Shown here in pieces: positions 52,051-61,688 of a stretch of 64,000 bases of DNA (position 1 is the first letter of the stretch; every line of letters starts with the position of its first letter). The notes beneath the pieces were generated by a model that saw only the letters and a list, made by a program, of their open reading frames with translations, ran no database searches and had not been told where the DNA came from. Origin of the DNA: JAFIFT01 sp020051095 (lineage in GTDB: Bacteria > Pseudomonadota > Gammaproteobacteria > Legionellales > Legionellaceae); NCBI RefSeq assembly GCF_964199965.1, contig NZ_CAXMZT010000013.1:42423-106422 (forward strand). Direction: 5' to 3'. A program made the position numbers and the translations under genes.

Positions 52051-52830
52051 ATGACCAATCCTGAAAGAAAAAAAACAATTGCGGGATTGTTGTTTATCCT
52101 GTGTGCGATCACTTGGATTTTAACCTTTTGGTATAAAGACAAACTACCGCCACCTAGCTTTTATGCTGGGCGGGATTTTTCTGCGCCAGTCCAGACACCG
52201 TCTGAAAATGAACCGTTTGAAATTAATACAAATGAACAACGATATTTAATTACTCCGCTATTTTTCTATGATTTGACCGGTGTGGTCGTATCGTTAAGCA
52301 ATGCGGATGGATTTACCAATATCTGGCACCATCGACGTTGGAAAGATTTTATCAATGTCCGCGATCTCTGTGTCATTTGGGATCCGAATGTGACCAGTGG
52401 CATCTATCAAAACCTGGAATTCTCCAGCGACAGTTGGACCTGCTGGGTCACTTGGCCGGATAGGGAAACCTCCCATCGCTTTGATGCCTACGCTTTATCA
52501 AACAATCACCTTTTAACAACGGATTTAATCGTCAAAAAAGCATTGCTGTCGGCAAATATTGGCGATGTGGTCAGTGCTAAAGGCATGTTGGTCAATTATG
52601 AAAATCTATCGAATGGCATGAAAAGAAGCACCAGCACCACTCGAACCGATGGTGGTCAAGGTGCCTGTGAAACCATTTATTTAACCGATTTTCATGTGAT
52701 TGCCAAGGCACACCCCACGCTTCGCATCCTGAATAAATTTTCGTTTTGGGGTATGTGGTTAACCTTATTAGAGTATTTTTATTTTGTCTTTACCATCCCC
52801 CATCGGGCTAGAGGAATTACGCCAAAATAA
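52051..52830 (+). CDS. unknown membrane protein, 259 aa
   Basis: One N-terminal TM helix (A-G-L-L-F-I-L-C-A-I-T-W-I-L, ~11-26) and one near the C-terminus (~232-250), with a ~200-residue domain between them, probably periplasmic. The domain has paired Cys (R-D-L-C-V-I-W and W-T-C-W-V, and G-A-C-E-T), aromatic-rich strands and G-M-L-V-N-Y, suggesting an OB-like or beta fold. No RBS is visible (the ATG follows ATGATTA). The gene is followed after 4 bases by the NAPE-PLD-like gene, so they are probably co-transcribed and may act on the same envelope substrate. Confidence 0.7.
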   Translation: MTNPERKKTIAGLLFILCAITWILTFWYKDKLPPPSFYAGRDFSAPVQTPSENEPFEINTNEQRYLITPLFFYDLTGVVVSLSNADGFTNIWHHRRWKDFINVRDLCVIWDPNVTSGIYQNLEFSSDSWTCWVTWPDRETSHRFDAYALSNNHLLTTDLIVKKALLSANIGDVVSAKGMLVNYENLSNGMKRSTSTTRTDGGQGACETIYLTDFHVIAKAHPTLRILNKFSFWGMWLTLLEYFYFVFTIPHRARGITPK

Positions 52831-52834
52831 GTCA

Positions 52835-53860
52835 ATGAAAATGATTCGTTTTATAATATGCCTGTTGGCTATTTTAATCATCCTCATGGTAGGCGGCTGT
52901 CAGAGCATTGGCTATCAAGGCCCCGTGTCTGATCACTTTGATGGCAAGCGCTTTCATTTCCCTGGAGAATCAGCAAAGCCCCAAAGCTTAGCCTATAATG
53001 CATACATTTTTTGGAAGGCTATTAGCCAAAATCCTTGGCCAAAACTCCTAGAAAACCCCAAACCATCCCCCAAAACTAATCACTTTCCCCAGGTTCGCTT
53101 CATTAATCATGAAACCATTTTAATTCAATCAGGTGAAACGACTATTTTAACCGATCCTATATATAGTTATCGCTCGAGCCCTCTGCCAATCATTGGCCCA
53201 GCAAGACATCGTTTGCCAGGGATGCACTTTAACGAATTACCGAAAATTGATATTGTTTTGATTTCACACAATCACTATGACCATTTAGATATACCAACAT
53301 TAAAGCGATTGGAGTATCAATATCACCCGCTGTTTATTGTGCCGCTTGGAAATAAGCACCTTCTAAAGGCACACAAGATTCAAAATGTGGTCGAAATGGA
53401 TTGGTGGCAACGCATTTCTCATCATCGTACCCAAATAACTATGTTGCCAGCACAACACAGCTCGCAGCGATTTGTATTCGACTCCAACCGCACTTTATGG
53501 GCATCCTATGGCATCGATTTCCCAGGGCATAAGTACTTTTTTGCGGGTGATACCGCTTATAATGTGCACTTCAAAGAAATCAAACGACGCTGGGGGAAAC
53601 CCGATCTAGCCATGTTACCAATCGGTTCTTATGAACCAAGAAAGCTATTGCGGCATGAGCATTTAACGCCCGATGATGCCATGCTTGCTCATCGAGATCT
53701 AGGCGCCAAACGTTCTTTTGCCACCCATTGGCTCACCTTCCAATTAAGCAACGTTTACCCAGATGAAGTATTGCAAGCATTTGAATTAGCTCTGAAAAAA
53801 CACCATATTCCCAGGCAGGAATTTGTTCTATTACAAAATGGGCAAACGATGCAACACTAA
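52835..53860 (+). CDS. NAPE-PLD-like metallo-beta-lactamase-fold lipoprotein
   Basis: 341 residues from ATG 52835. N-terminal lipoprotein signal (I-I-C-L-L-A-I-L-I-I-L-M-V-G-G-C-Q-S, Cys near residue 19). The fold carries S-H-N-H-Y-D-H-L-D (~149-157), upstream T-I-L-T-D-P-I-Y and R-H-R-L-P-G, and later F-A-G-D-T-A-Y, the pattern of N-acyl-phosphatidylethanolamine phospholipase D/RomA-like and UlaG-like hydrolases. Terminal H-W-L-T-F (~306) supplies the last metal ligand. A role in cleaving phospholipid head groups at the envelope is plausible, not proven. It is convergent with pncA. Confidence 0.85.
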   Translation: MKMIRFIICLLAILIILMVGGCQSIGYQGPVSDHFDGKRFHFPGESAKPQSLAYNAYIFWKAISQNPWPKLLENPKPSPKTNHFPQVRFINHETILIQSGETTILTDPIYSYRSSPLPIIGPARHRLPGMHFNELPKIDIVLISHNHYDHLDIPTLKRLEYQYHPLFIVPLGNKHLLKAHKIQNVVEMDWWQRISHHRTQITMLPAQHSSQRFVFDSNRTLWASYGIDFPGHKYFFAGDTAYNVHFKEIKRRWGKPDLAMLPIGSYEPRKLLRHEHLTPDDAMLAHRDLGAKRSFATHWLTFQLSNVYPDEVLQAFELALKKHHIPRQEFVLLQNGQTMQH

Positions 53861-53873
53861 ATCGATGCGTGCT

Positions 53874-54464
53874 CTAAATAATACGGACTTGCTGTTGTCG
53901 GAGCTTTTGCTTGATTTGTTCATACTTGGCTTTATCGAGAGGTCTCGTTGCGGCATCAATCAATGTGCATTCAAAGCCTTCTGAGACAGCATCTTGAATG
54001 GTGCAATACACACAAATATCAGCCGCTAGCCCCGCAAAATAGAGCGAGGTAACGCCTCTTGCCCGTAAGTAGCCGGCTAAGCCGGTGTTGTACTTGCGAT
54101 GATTGTCGTAAAAACCGCTATAACTATCCACGCGCTTATCACTGCCTTTACGAATTATCGCTTCAATTGGATTTTGATTTAATTGGGGATGCAAAGCTGC
54201 TCCATGACTTCCTTGAATGCAATGGTCCGGCCACAAAATTTGCTCATATCCATCCAGCCTAATCACATCAAATGGCTTTTTACCTGGGTGGTTTGAGGCA
54301 AAACTTAAGTGATCGTGAGGGTGCCAATCTTGGGTGGCAACCACCAAATCAAATTGAGTCATTTCTTGATTAATGATGGGTACAATCGCATCACCATCGG
54401 GTACAGGTAATGCACCAGTCGGCATGAAATCATTTTGAACATCGACTAAAATTAACACCTTCAT
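53874..54464 (-). CDS. pncA: nicotinamidase
   Basis: 196 residues. Isochorismatase fold with D-V-Q-N-D-F (catalytic Asp 10), metal-site D-W-H-P (~51-54), the Lys segment I-I-R-K-G (~109) and the catalytic Cys in A-A-D-I-C-V-Y-C-T (~146). It converts nicotinamide to nicotinate, the first step of the Preiss-Handler salvage route. It starts 2 bases after the pncB stop, so the two form an operon that together turns nicotinamide into nicotinate mononucleotide. Confidence 0.95.
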   Translation of the reverse strand: MKVLILVDVQNDFMPTGALPVPDGDAIVPIINQEMTQFDLVVATQDWHPHDHLSFASNHPGKKPFDVIRLDGYEQILWPDHCIQGSHGAALHPQLNQNPIEAIIRKGSDKRVDSYSGFYDNHRKYNTGLAGYLRARGVTSLYFAGLAADICVYCTIQDAVSEGFECTLIDAATRPLDKAKYEQIKQKLRQQQVRII

Positions 54465-54466
54465 CG

Positions 54467-55876
54467 TTACGCTCTATGCTGCCTTGTCAGTTCATTACGC
54501 ACATCGTTTAATTGCGTACTTAAACCGACTTTATAGATATGCGGATTATCAAATCGCTTATATTCATTTGGCAATTGACCTAACCTAATTTTACTATAGT
54601 CAGCTAAATCGGATATTGCTTTTGTTTTATCCACTTTTTGACCATTTTCCATCACTTTATGCAACAGCGGCTCTTTGGCATAATCGAGCACGTCCATCGA
54701 TTTATCGCGGTCAAATGGATGATGCATGGTTTCAATAGTTGCCACCTCTTCCCCTTCGATAGCCACCACATCCGCACCAATGAATTGTCCTTTCTTATCC
54801 AGTAGACGATACACTTGTTTTCTATCTGGCAACGTCACTTTTTTTAAACTATCGGATAACTTGATTCGGGGTTTAGCATTCGCATAAGCTAATTTATAAA
54901 CGCCATCCAAGGCAGAGTCGGGATCACCAATAACAAGCTTGGTGCCCACACCAAAGATATCAATGGGTGCTTGTTGTTCTATCAGGCTTTTGATGACATA
55001 TTCATCTAATTGATTGGATGCAGCAATTTGAACATGTGCCAACCCCGCTTCATCAAGCATTCGTCTAGCCTGCTTCGACAAATACGCCAGATCCCCGCTA
55101 TCCAAACGAATACCCTTCAATTGGTGCCCCTGGGCCATCATTTCTTTTGCCACTTGAATCGCATGAGGAATACCCGATTCAAGGGTGTTATACGTATCGA
55201 CTAACAGCACACAATTTTCCGGCCAGATTTCGGCAAATTCTCGAAAAGCCGTCAACTCATCGTCATAACTTTGTACAAAAGAATGGGCCATGGTGCCAGA
55301 TACTGGTACCTGATAATCCTTTCCCACACAAACATTGCTGCTCCCATTAAAACCGCCAACCATGGCTGCTCGGGAAGCAAAATACCCACCAGGTCCTTGG
55401 GCACGACGTAAACCAAAATCAATCAATTGCCGATCACCAGACACCAATCGAATACGGCTAGCTTTGGTGGCAATCAAACTTTGAAAATTAAGAATATTTA
55501 ACAGCATGGTCTCAAGCAATTGTGCTTCGAGCATGGTTGCTTCTACGCGTAATAGGGGCATCGTTGGGAATACCACTTCCCCTTCTCTGCAGGAATAGAT
55601 GTGGCCTTGAAAACGAAATTGGGATAAATAATCCAGATAATCGGGATGAAATCCAATCGTTTTTAAATAGGCAATATCGTCATTAGTAAATCGCCAGTTT
55701 TCAATGATAGCAAGTAAATCCGCTAAACCGGCAAATACCACATAGCCGCCACTAAAGGGCAATTTTCGAAAAAAATAATCAAAAATGGCGGGCTGTTGAT
55801 GATTGCCTCGCAAAAAATAGGCTTGGCCCATGGTTAATTGATATTGGTCGGTATAGGTGCCTGTGAATGCAATCAT
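54467..55876 (-). CDS. pncB: nicotinate phosphoribosyltransferase
   Basis: 469 residues; AAGGAAG 5-6 bases upstream. It has the NAPRTase pattern: T-D-x-Y-Q-L-T-M-G-Q near the start, F-R-K-L-P-F-S-G-G-Y, D-F-G-L-R-R-A-Q-G (~150-158), the catalytic-site segment G-T-M-A-H-S-F (~199, with His), L-V-D-T-Y-N-T, and I-R-L-D-S-G-D-L. It makes NaMN from nicotinate and PRPP with ATP. First gene of the pncB-pncA pair. Confidence 0.96.
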   Translation of the reverse strand: MIAFTGTYTDQYQLTMGQAYFLRGNHQQPAIFDYFFRKLPFSGGYVVFAGLADLLAIIENWRFTNDDIAYLKTIGFHPDYLDYLSQFRFQGHIYSCREGEVVFPTMPLLRVEATMLEAQLLETMLLNILNFQSLIATKASRIRLVSGDRQLIDFGLRRAQGPGGYFASRAAMVGGFNGSSNVCVGKDYQVPVSGTMAHSFVQSYDDELTAFREFAEIWPENCVLLVDTYNTLESGIPHAIQVAKEMMAQGHQLKGIRLDSGDLAYLSKQARRMLDEAGLAHVQIAASNQLDEYVIKSLIEQQAPIDIFGVGTKLVIGDPDSALDGVYKLAYANAKPRIKLSDSLKKVTLPDRKQVYRLLDKKGQFIGADVVAIEGEEVATIETMHHPFDRDKSMDVLDYAKEPLLHKVMENGQKVDKTKAISDLADYSKIRLGQLPNEYKRFDNPHIYKVGLSTQLNDVRNELTRQHRA

Positions 55877-56020
55877 GCAACTTCCTTTTCAACGAAATTA
55901 GGCATTGTACGTCTTTTTGCGTACCAATGTCACCTCGGAAAAGTCCGTGTTGCAGTGCAAGTTTGACTTAAGCTCGAACGTGACCGTTGGCATTTGCGTT
56001 AGGCTCTTAGCATAACCAAA

Positions 56021-57139
56021 TCAATAGATCGTCGCACTGAGTGGATTTGTAGGCTCTGGCGTCACATTTTGCTCCAACTTAGCCGTAACCTGGCGTATTT
56101 TATCCGATAATTGGTTTAGCAGCTGGGATCCATCCCCTTGGCTGACATCATATCGGTGCCAAACATACCGTGTTGGTCGATCATTGTATTTTTTTGGTTC
56201 AAGAACATTATCGTTGGTTAGCGGTTGGATAGCATTGGACTTAAACCAATGCTCAGCGTTTTCTTTGCAAGATTTTAACGTCGCCAGCGGCACTGCTTCC
56301 CATTGATTACTGCTCGATTGATACTGCTTAACAAACAAGATAATCATTGCATCTTGGTCAAATTCCATTTGTATAAGCTGATCATCCGCTGCGTCTAAAT
56401 CAAGTAATAATCGATTATATTGTTCTACTAAAAGCTTAATCTCTGGCGTTTGAAGAGCACGGGCTTTCACTAATTCATGCGCTGTTAGTTTATTATCCTT
56501 CACTGGATTTACTTGCTGTAATTTGATGAAGGCATTTCTATCTCGCTCCTTATCCTTAATCAACTGTTCTGCCAGTCCTCTGAATAAAGGGTTATCCTCC
56601 AGAAAATGCTTTAGTGGCTCCTCATTACTCAACAAATGCTGCTCAATGCAATTCAAAAGCAAAACTGCAGTCGGTTGGGTTACACTATGGCCTGCTTGAG
56701 GGCCCATGACCCAGCGATAAAATCGTGAAAACAGGGTAAATGGGTGCCTTGGCGGATTATCATCCGAATCAAATGAAAAAACATTCCAGTCCAAGGGAGT
56801 TACTTGATCGATAAACGAATACCCATCCAGTGCCCCTCTAATGAGGTTATGCACCAAGTCAAACAAAGTCGCTGCCACCATAAATGGTAATAAGATGAGT
56901 GACAACGCCGTGCCGACGACTAATCCAAGCGTGCCGACAACAACGCCTGCTGAAAAGCGCAGCCATAGTTTTGCAAATGTAAACCCTTGGTAGGGCAACA
57001 AAAAGCCATTAGCGGTGAGTTTGGTAATCAAACCAAAAAAAACGAGGCTATATTGGGTGATATTTAACCACAATGACAATGTTGAATAATGAAGAGAGCC
57101 CTTCAAGGAACTAAAACAGCGTTTTAAAAAATCAACCAT
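56021..57139 (-). CDS. unknown protein with N-terminal TM region
   Basis: 372 residues. Hydrophobic helices near 22-45 (Y-S-L-V-F-F-G-L-I) and 58-100 (S-A-G-V-V-V-G-T-L-G-L-V-V-G-T-A-L-S-L-I-L-L), then a ~260-residue soluble, helical C-terminal part rich in N, K, E and Q. No known domain. The only AGGAG-like site is 18 bases before the ATG. It is divergent from the channel gene at 57247. A lineage-specific protein similar in plan to the other membrane-plus-tail unknowns here. Confidence 0.65.
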   Translation of the reverse strand: MVDFLKRCFSSLKGSLHYSTLSLWLNITQYSLVFFGLITKLTANGFLLPYQGFTFAKLWLRFSAGVVVGTLGLVVGTALSLILLPFMVAATLFDLVHNLIRGALDGYSFIDQVTPLDWNVFSFDSDDNPPRHPFTLFSRFYRWVMGPQAGHSVTQPTAVLLLNCIEQHLLSNEEPLKHFLEDNPLFRGLAEQLIKDKERDRNAFIKLQQVNPVKDNKLTAHELVKARALQTPEIKLLVEQYNRLLLDLDAADDQLIQMEFDQDAMIILFVKQYQSSSNQWEAVPLATLKSCKENAEHWFKSNAIQPLTNDNVLEPKKYNDRPTRYVWHRYDVSQGDGSQLLNQLSDKIRQVTAKLEQNVTPEPTNPLSATIY

Positions 57140-57246
57140 AACAAAATTCGAAGTTGCTCCTTAGCCAATTTGCTAATTGTACCTTCAAAGTCTATATATT
57201 TAAATAAGGTTAAGGGAAGAAAGTATCATTGCAAATAGGATATCTC

Positions 57247-58188
57247 ATGATACGTTGGCTCGTCGTTGGATTATTGATAATGAATGTTTGCTGGGCTGGA
57301 CCAACGGAAAAGCCGATGAAGGCGGTGATGGGCATCTACCCGACTTTTATTCATGAGTTAGATTACGCTGATGAAAGTTATAAAATCAGCTATTACCTCT
57401 GGTTCATCACCGATAACCCGAACTACCGCCCTGACAAGAGTATCGAAATTACCAATGCATTTGACTATCAATACAAAAATTATTCGAAGACCTTACGCAA
57501 AGATGGTAAATATTTGTATGTGATGCATGTCTATAGTACTAATTTCCACGATTGGAAAGTGGCTAATTTTCCGTTTGATAAACAAACATTGACCATTCGC
57601 GTAGAGGATTCCGATACCATTGATGATATCGTCTTTACTGCTGACAAAAAAGGCAGCGCGCTATCTAGTAACCTGAATATAGAAGATTGGACCATTTTGA
57701 ATTTTGAGGTCAAAACCAACGCGCACTCCTATCGATCAAGCTTAGGTGATTATGATGAAAAATATGATAAATATTCCCAATTCGTCGCTGAGCTAACCAT
57801 TCAACGGCATGGTGCCCGCTTGTTTTTCAATTTTTATATTGGGTTTATTGTGTCGATTTTAATATCGTCGTTTGTGTTTTTTATTGAGCCAAGTGAAATC
57901 CGACCACGCGCCAGCTTTACGTTAGCAGCCCTTTTTGGAGCAGTGGGTAATAAATATATCATCGACCGATACCTTCCCATCGTCGATCATTTCACCTTAA
58001 ATGATGCCATGCAGGTTGCGTCATTTGGTTTAATTCTAACAACCGTGTTATCAACTATCATCACTTACCGCATTCAACAAAAAAATCCTCATCGCGCAGA
58101 TACCGTTAACAAATACGTCGGTTGGATCGCTGTGCCTCTGTTTATACTCTTTTATCTCATATTTTTTATAAAAGCGATTATGTCCTAA
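57247..58188 (+). CDS. pentameric ligand-gated ion channel homologue
   Basis: 313 residues from ATG 57247, with AGGA 7-8 bases upstream (a TTG at 57229 is also in frame). A signal peptide (L-V-V-G-L-L-I-M-N-V-C-W-A) leads into a ~190-residue beta domain containing F-P-F-D-K-Q-T-L-T-I (~109-118), the core pattern of Cys-loop/GLIC extracellular domains, without the two loop cysteines, as in other bacterial members. Four TM helices follow: M1 (I-G-F-I-V-S-I-L-I-S-S-F), M2 starting P-R-A-S-F-T-L-A-A-L-F-G-A-V-G-N, M3 (A-S-F-G-L-I-L-T-T-V-L) and M4 (W-I-A-V-P-L-F-I-L-F-Y-L). The M2 would line the pore. Ligand and ion are unknown. Confidence 0.75.
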   Translation: MIRWLVVGLLIMNVCWAGPTEKPMKAVMGIYPTFIHELDYADESYKISYYLWFITDNPNYRPDKSIEITNAFDYQYKNYSKTLRKDGKYLYVMHVYSTNFHDWKVANFPFDKQTLTIRVEDSDTIDDIVFTADKKGSALSSNLNIEDWTILNFEVKTNAHSYRSSLGDYDEKYDKYSQFVAELTIQRHGARLFFNFYIGFIVSILISSFVFFIEPSEIRPRASFTLAALFGAVGNKYIIDRYLPIVDHFTLNDAMQVASFGLILTTVLSTIITYRIQQKNPHRADTVNKYVGWIAVPLFILFYLIFFIKAIMS

Positions 58189-58237
58189 GTTGGGTTGTCC
58201 CCTACCAATTACAATTTAATCTGGCGCTTGCTGAAAA

Positions 58238-59248
58238 TTAAACTTGACTCGATGGCTTAGTCAACAGTGAACGGTTCTCTTCATTGAGATCTGTATTTTC
58301 GACATCAATAGAGCTTAAGTGGGAGCCATGATATCGACCTGCATTAAACACGCGGTCGCCATGGGCATCTTCTGATTTTTGTTTAAAGAACTGATATAAC
58401 TTCCCCGTACCCATTGCCCCAATGGCTGTTGGTATAATCGATGTTCCATCGACCCCATTTTTAGATTCAAAGGTAGCCCCTGCCCCATAATCACCACTGG
58501 CAGTCCCATTAATCACGGCATCAACATCAACCAACTCTGTCACCCCACCAAAAGTCACATTTACCATCTTCGATATGTTCTGGACAAAATCATAACTGCC
58601 TTCTTCGACAGGTCCACAATAGTCTGGAACACAAACAGACATATTACTCGTTGCCGGCTTAGTATACTGCCTTTTCGTAGTGACAATGCCGGAATATTTC
58701 AGTGCCGTTAACGCAATCGCATGGGTGTTTAATCCAGCAGTCAGTGCACCGGAGACCGACTTACCAATTTCAAAGCCATATTCATTCCAACCAGGCATCG
58801 CTAAATCAATGCCTTTCTTTTGTTTAAATCGTTCGCGTTCTCGACTGCTTCTAAGATATAAACTTAATGAAGAACCCAAGGACTTTAAGGCAATACTGAG
58901 CATGATAGCAGTTAATGCATAGAGACGTAACGTCTCAGGATCGAGCGTGTCACTTAGATTATCATGAAAAGAACCTTGACTATTTGCTGGTCTTGAAAAA
59001 GAAAATGTTTCAATAATAGAGAAAGCAAAATTGATAACCGTTAAATTAAAGTTGACCGTTCCAGAGATTGAGCCTGCAAGATAGTAACCAACTGATATGG
59101 ATTCATCCACTGCAAACGAGGCAGCCGTTAGGACGCCACCCGCGATACTACTAACATTGCCACACCATTCCAGGCCAGATGCCAAGCCATCGCTCACTGA
59201 GTTATAGACGTATTTGCAACCACCCCAGAGATAATCACCCCAACTCAT
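58238..59248 (-). CDS. unknown membrane protein, 336 aa
   Basis: GGAG 8 bases before the ATG at 59248. Hydrophobic, Ser/Gly/Ala-rich segments near residues 25-60, 60-90 and 105-130, a basic E-R-E-R-F-K-Q-K-K loop at ~135, then a polar, probably beta-containing C-terminal part (V-T-F-G-G-V-T-E-L-V-D-V-D-A-V) with four cysteines (two in V-C-V-P-D-Y-C-G). It ends N-E-E-N-R-S-L-L-T-K. No known family. Confidence 0.65.
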   Translation of the reverse strand: MSWGDYLWGGCKYVYNSVSDGLASGLEWCGNVSSIAGGVLTAASFAVDESISVGYYLAGSISGTVNFNLTVINFAFSIIETFSFSRPANSQGSFHDNLSDTLDPETLRLYALTAIMLSIALKSLGSSLSLYLRSSRERERFKQKKGIDLAMPGWNEYGFEIGKSVSGALTAGLNTHAIALTALKYSGIVTTKRQYTKPATSNMSVCVPDYCGPVEEGSYDFVQNISKMVNVTFGGVTELVDVDAVINGTASGDYGAGATFESKNGVDGTSIIPTAIGAMGTGKLYQFFKQKSEDAHGDRVFNAGRYHGSHLSSIDVENTDLNEENRSLLTKPSSQV

Positions 59249-59415
59249 AATTCGACTCCATAAAAATCTGAGAGATGTCGTCAGGGGATTAGTTATCCGT
59301 TATGTCACCAATCCTGCCAACAAAAGTGGAGAAGAATATATCATTTTCAGGAGCCGATGTACAGTTTTTAATCTAAACACAGAGTCCATTATAAAGACAT
59401 GGCGGCCTTGTTAAG

Positions 59416-60624
59416 TCATGCGACTTCGGCCACACTGGCATCATCATACTGGGGTTGCCGCGATAATTTGTTATACAATCGAGAGAATAAAATTGGAAAA
59501 ATACCATTTCCGGTGACGTTCGCACAGGTTCCAAACGGATCGCAAATGAGATAAACAGCGGTTATCAAACCGATCATATCACTGGAAAATCCAAGATAAG
59601 TTTCTAACAGAGGGGCAACGACAATAATGACGCCACCAGGGACTGCCGCGACTGCATATTTAGCCAATGCTGTAAAAAATGCAAAAACCATGAAACTCGA
59701 TAAAGAGGGGATCGGGTAGCCAAATGATGCTAACGTTGCCAACGCTAAAATTGGCACGCCAATCGCACTGCCAACAGTATGGATATTGATAATGGCAGGA
59801 ACCAACATTCGTGCTCTGTCGCTATCGCCTAAGTTTTTTTCCGTTGCAACCAAAAGGACAGGCATGGACGCGGCACTGGAGATAGTGCTTAACCCCGTCA
59901 ACGTCGCTGGCAAGACATTTCGGAGGTATTGAAACAACCGCTTTGGTTGAAACGCGCTGCCAATACTATACCACAGGGTTAAATATACCCATTGAGTAAT
60001 AATAATTAATAGTAAAACAGGACCATAAATTTTTAACGAGGTTTGCAATACATTGTCAAATTCTAATTTGAAAATAAAACCGATGATGAATAAGGGTAAT
60101 AAGGGGATGAATAAGCGTTTTAAGAAAGCATTTGAATACAAATTTAATTGGTTAGCAACTTGTTTGGCCTTTCGGCTTGGCATGAGGGAAAAAAAGATGC
60201 CCGTCATAAATCCAAGCAATAAGGCTCTATCATTGCTAATTAATTTCTTCAGTGTAAATGTCCAAGCAGGCTGTAAGTGAATCATCGATGGCGCAGGGGT
60301 TGTTTGCATATTCAACAATTCAAGCCCAAGATTGCCTGCACTGTAGCCAACCAATAATGCGGTAAAGTTGGATATAAAAACACAGGCAATCAGCAAAAAA
60401 ACAAATAAAACAGCCCCTTTTTGCTGGTTAGCAAGACAGGAAAAAACAAAACTAAAGATGATAAACGGCAGGACAAACTCTAAAATTGATTTCATGCTCA
60501 AGCTAAGCGCATAGGACCATGATTTGACTTCAACGGGAACAAGATGACCAAAAAGCATAGGTAAGACTAAAACAGCCAGTAAAAATGCAGGGAGTTTGAT
60601 TTTGTTGAGAAGTACACGGTTCAT
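59416..60624 (-). CDS. dicarboxylate/amino acid:cation symporter (DAACS)
   Basis: 402 residues from ATG 60624 (AGGAG 8-9 bases upstream; the open frame runs 10 codons further without an RBS). Features of GltP/DctA-type symporters: a Ser-rich re-entrant loop (G-L-S-T-I-S-S-A-A-S-M-P-V-L-L, ~240-254), N-I-H-T-V-G-S-A-I-G-V-P (~275-286), A-A-V-P-G-G-V-I-I (~330), and D-P-F-G-T-C-A-N-V-T-G-N near the end. Usual substrates are glutamate, aspartate or C4-dicarboxylates with Na+ or H+; the N-M-D-G in helix 7 is replaced by N-I-H-T, so the specificity may differ. Confidence 0.9.
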   Translation of the reverse strand: MNRVLLNKIKLPAFLLAVLVLPMLFGHLVPVEVKSWSYALSLSMKSILEFVLPFIIFSFVFSCLANQQKGAVLFVFLLIACVFISNFTALLVGYSAGNLGLELLNMQTTPAPSMIHLQPAWTFTLKKLISNDRALLLGFMTGIFFSLMPSRKAKQVANQLNLYSNAFLKRLFIPLLPLFIIGFIFKLEFDNVLQTSLKIYGPVLLLIIITQWVYLTLWYSIGSAFQPKRLFQYLRNVLPATLTGLSTISSAASMPVLLVATEKNLGDSDRARMLVPAIINIHTVGSAIGVPILALATLASFGYPIPSLSSFMVFAFFTALAKYAVAAVPGGVIIVVAPLLETYLGFSSDMIGLITAVYLICDPFGTCANVTGNGIFPILFSRLYNKLSRQPQYDDASVAEVA

Positions 60625-61040
60625 GCAAGGTCTCCTGGTTGAATCGATAAACAAATCTCCTTCCTGGATAACCGTTTATTGAAAATATTCGCCATATTTC
60701 ACCCCTTTATCCGTCCATAGATCAAAAACCAGGTGATGATTAAATATTATACAATTTCACTTTTAATGACACATTACTTGCGTGCATTTAAACGCAGTTT
60801 ACTGATAATGGCAAGGGCTTGTATAAAAAAAATTCCTTATGCCGGACAAAACAATCGCATGGATCAAACCCGATACCGCAGATGTTTACATATACCCCTA
60901 ATCAGTCAAAATGCTAGCTTTTAGGCTTAGCGTTGTAATGGATAATTTTTAAAATAAGCCGGTGCAAAGGACTATTAGTTTTCCTGCCAATCTATTTCAT
61001 GTATGCTTGCATTTTTATAAATTATTGATAGGAATCAGGC
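60625..61040. other. gene-poor stretch
   Basis: About 415 bases with no convincing gene. A 63-codon open frame at 60733-60924 has no RBS, unusual composition and no neighbour linkage. No strong hairpin or promoter is seen other than A/T-rich sequence before the EVE gene. Confidence 0.5.
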
Positions 61041-61505
61041 ATGCAATATTGGCTTATGAAATCGGAACCGGATTGTTTTAGTATTGATGATTTGCGTCAA
61101 CTTAAAAATCAGACAACCTGCTGGGATGGGGTTAGGAATTATCAAGCGCGTAATATGATGCGCGATGATATGGCGATTGGTGATTTGGTTTTCTTTTACC
61201 ACTCCAACTGTGATACCCCTGGAATCGTTGGCCTGGCTGAAGTAGCTTCTAAACCCTATCCCGATCACACCGCATTTGATCCAGAAGACGACCATTATGA
61301 TCCCAAAAGCATGGCTGATAATCCCCGTTGGTTTATGGTTGATGTTAAATTCAAAGAAAAATTTAATGCGATAATCCCGTTGCATCAACTAAAAGAACAG
61401 CCTGAACTGGAAGGCATGCAACTCTTAAGAAAAGGCAATCGATTATCGGTGATGCCCATACAGCCATCCCATTGGCACTTCATCATGAACTCGCTTAATC
61501 GATAA
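61041..61505 (+). CDS. EVE-domain (PUA-like) protein
   Basis: 154 residues, AGGAATCAGGC upstream. It matches the EVE family throughout: W-L-M-K-S-E-P-D at the start, W-D-G-V-R-N-Y-Q-A-R-N-M-M-R near 29-42, G-D-L-V-F-F-Y-H-S-N (~47-56), G-I-V-G-L-A-E-V, and R-L-S-V-M-P-I near the end. EVE domains are YTH-like readers of modified bases in RNA or DNA; the stand-alone form is widespread in Proteobacteria (thymocyte nuclear protein 1 in eukaryotes). No restriction genes are near. Confidence 0.92.
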   Translation: MQYWLMKSEPDCFSIDDLRQLKNQTTCWDGVRNYQARNMMRDDMAIGDLVFFYHSNCDTPGIVGLAEVASKPYPDHTAFDPEDDHYDPKSMADNPRWFMVDVKFKEKFNAIIPLHQLKEQPELEGMQLLRKGNRLSVMPIQPSHWHFIMNSLNR

Positions 61506-61688
61506 GTCTAAATTACGACTAATGCGCCTGATTATAGCGTATTTTATATGTAAACATTTGCGTTACCGTACGATCAAAAGCAAGCAAATTGTTATATCAT
61601 ATGCGGGCTCCACACCTTCTATCAATAGGACTTGACAGTACTAAAAACCCCAGTAAACTGTACACTTTATATTTCGTAGGAGACGAAT

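Noticed and set aside
57180..57246. Two TTAA motifs upstream of the channel gene as another PmrA box
   Set aside because: Their spacing is 10, not 11 bases, and the flanks do not match; judged chance in A/T-rich DNA.
60733..60924. 63-codon plus-strand ORF
   Set aside because: No RBS, unusual composition, no similarity recognised; probably chance.
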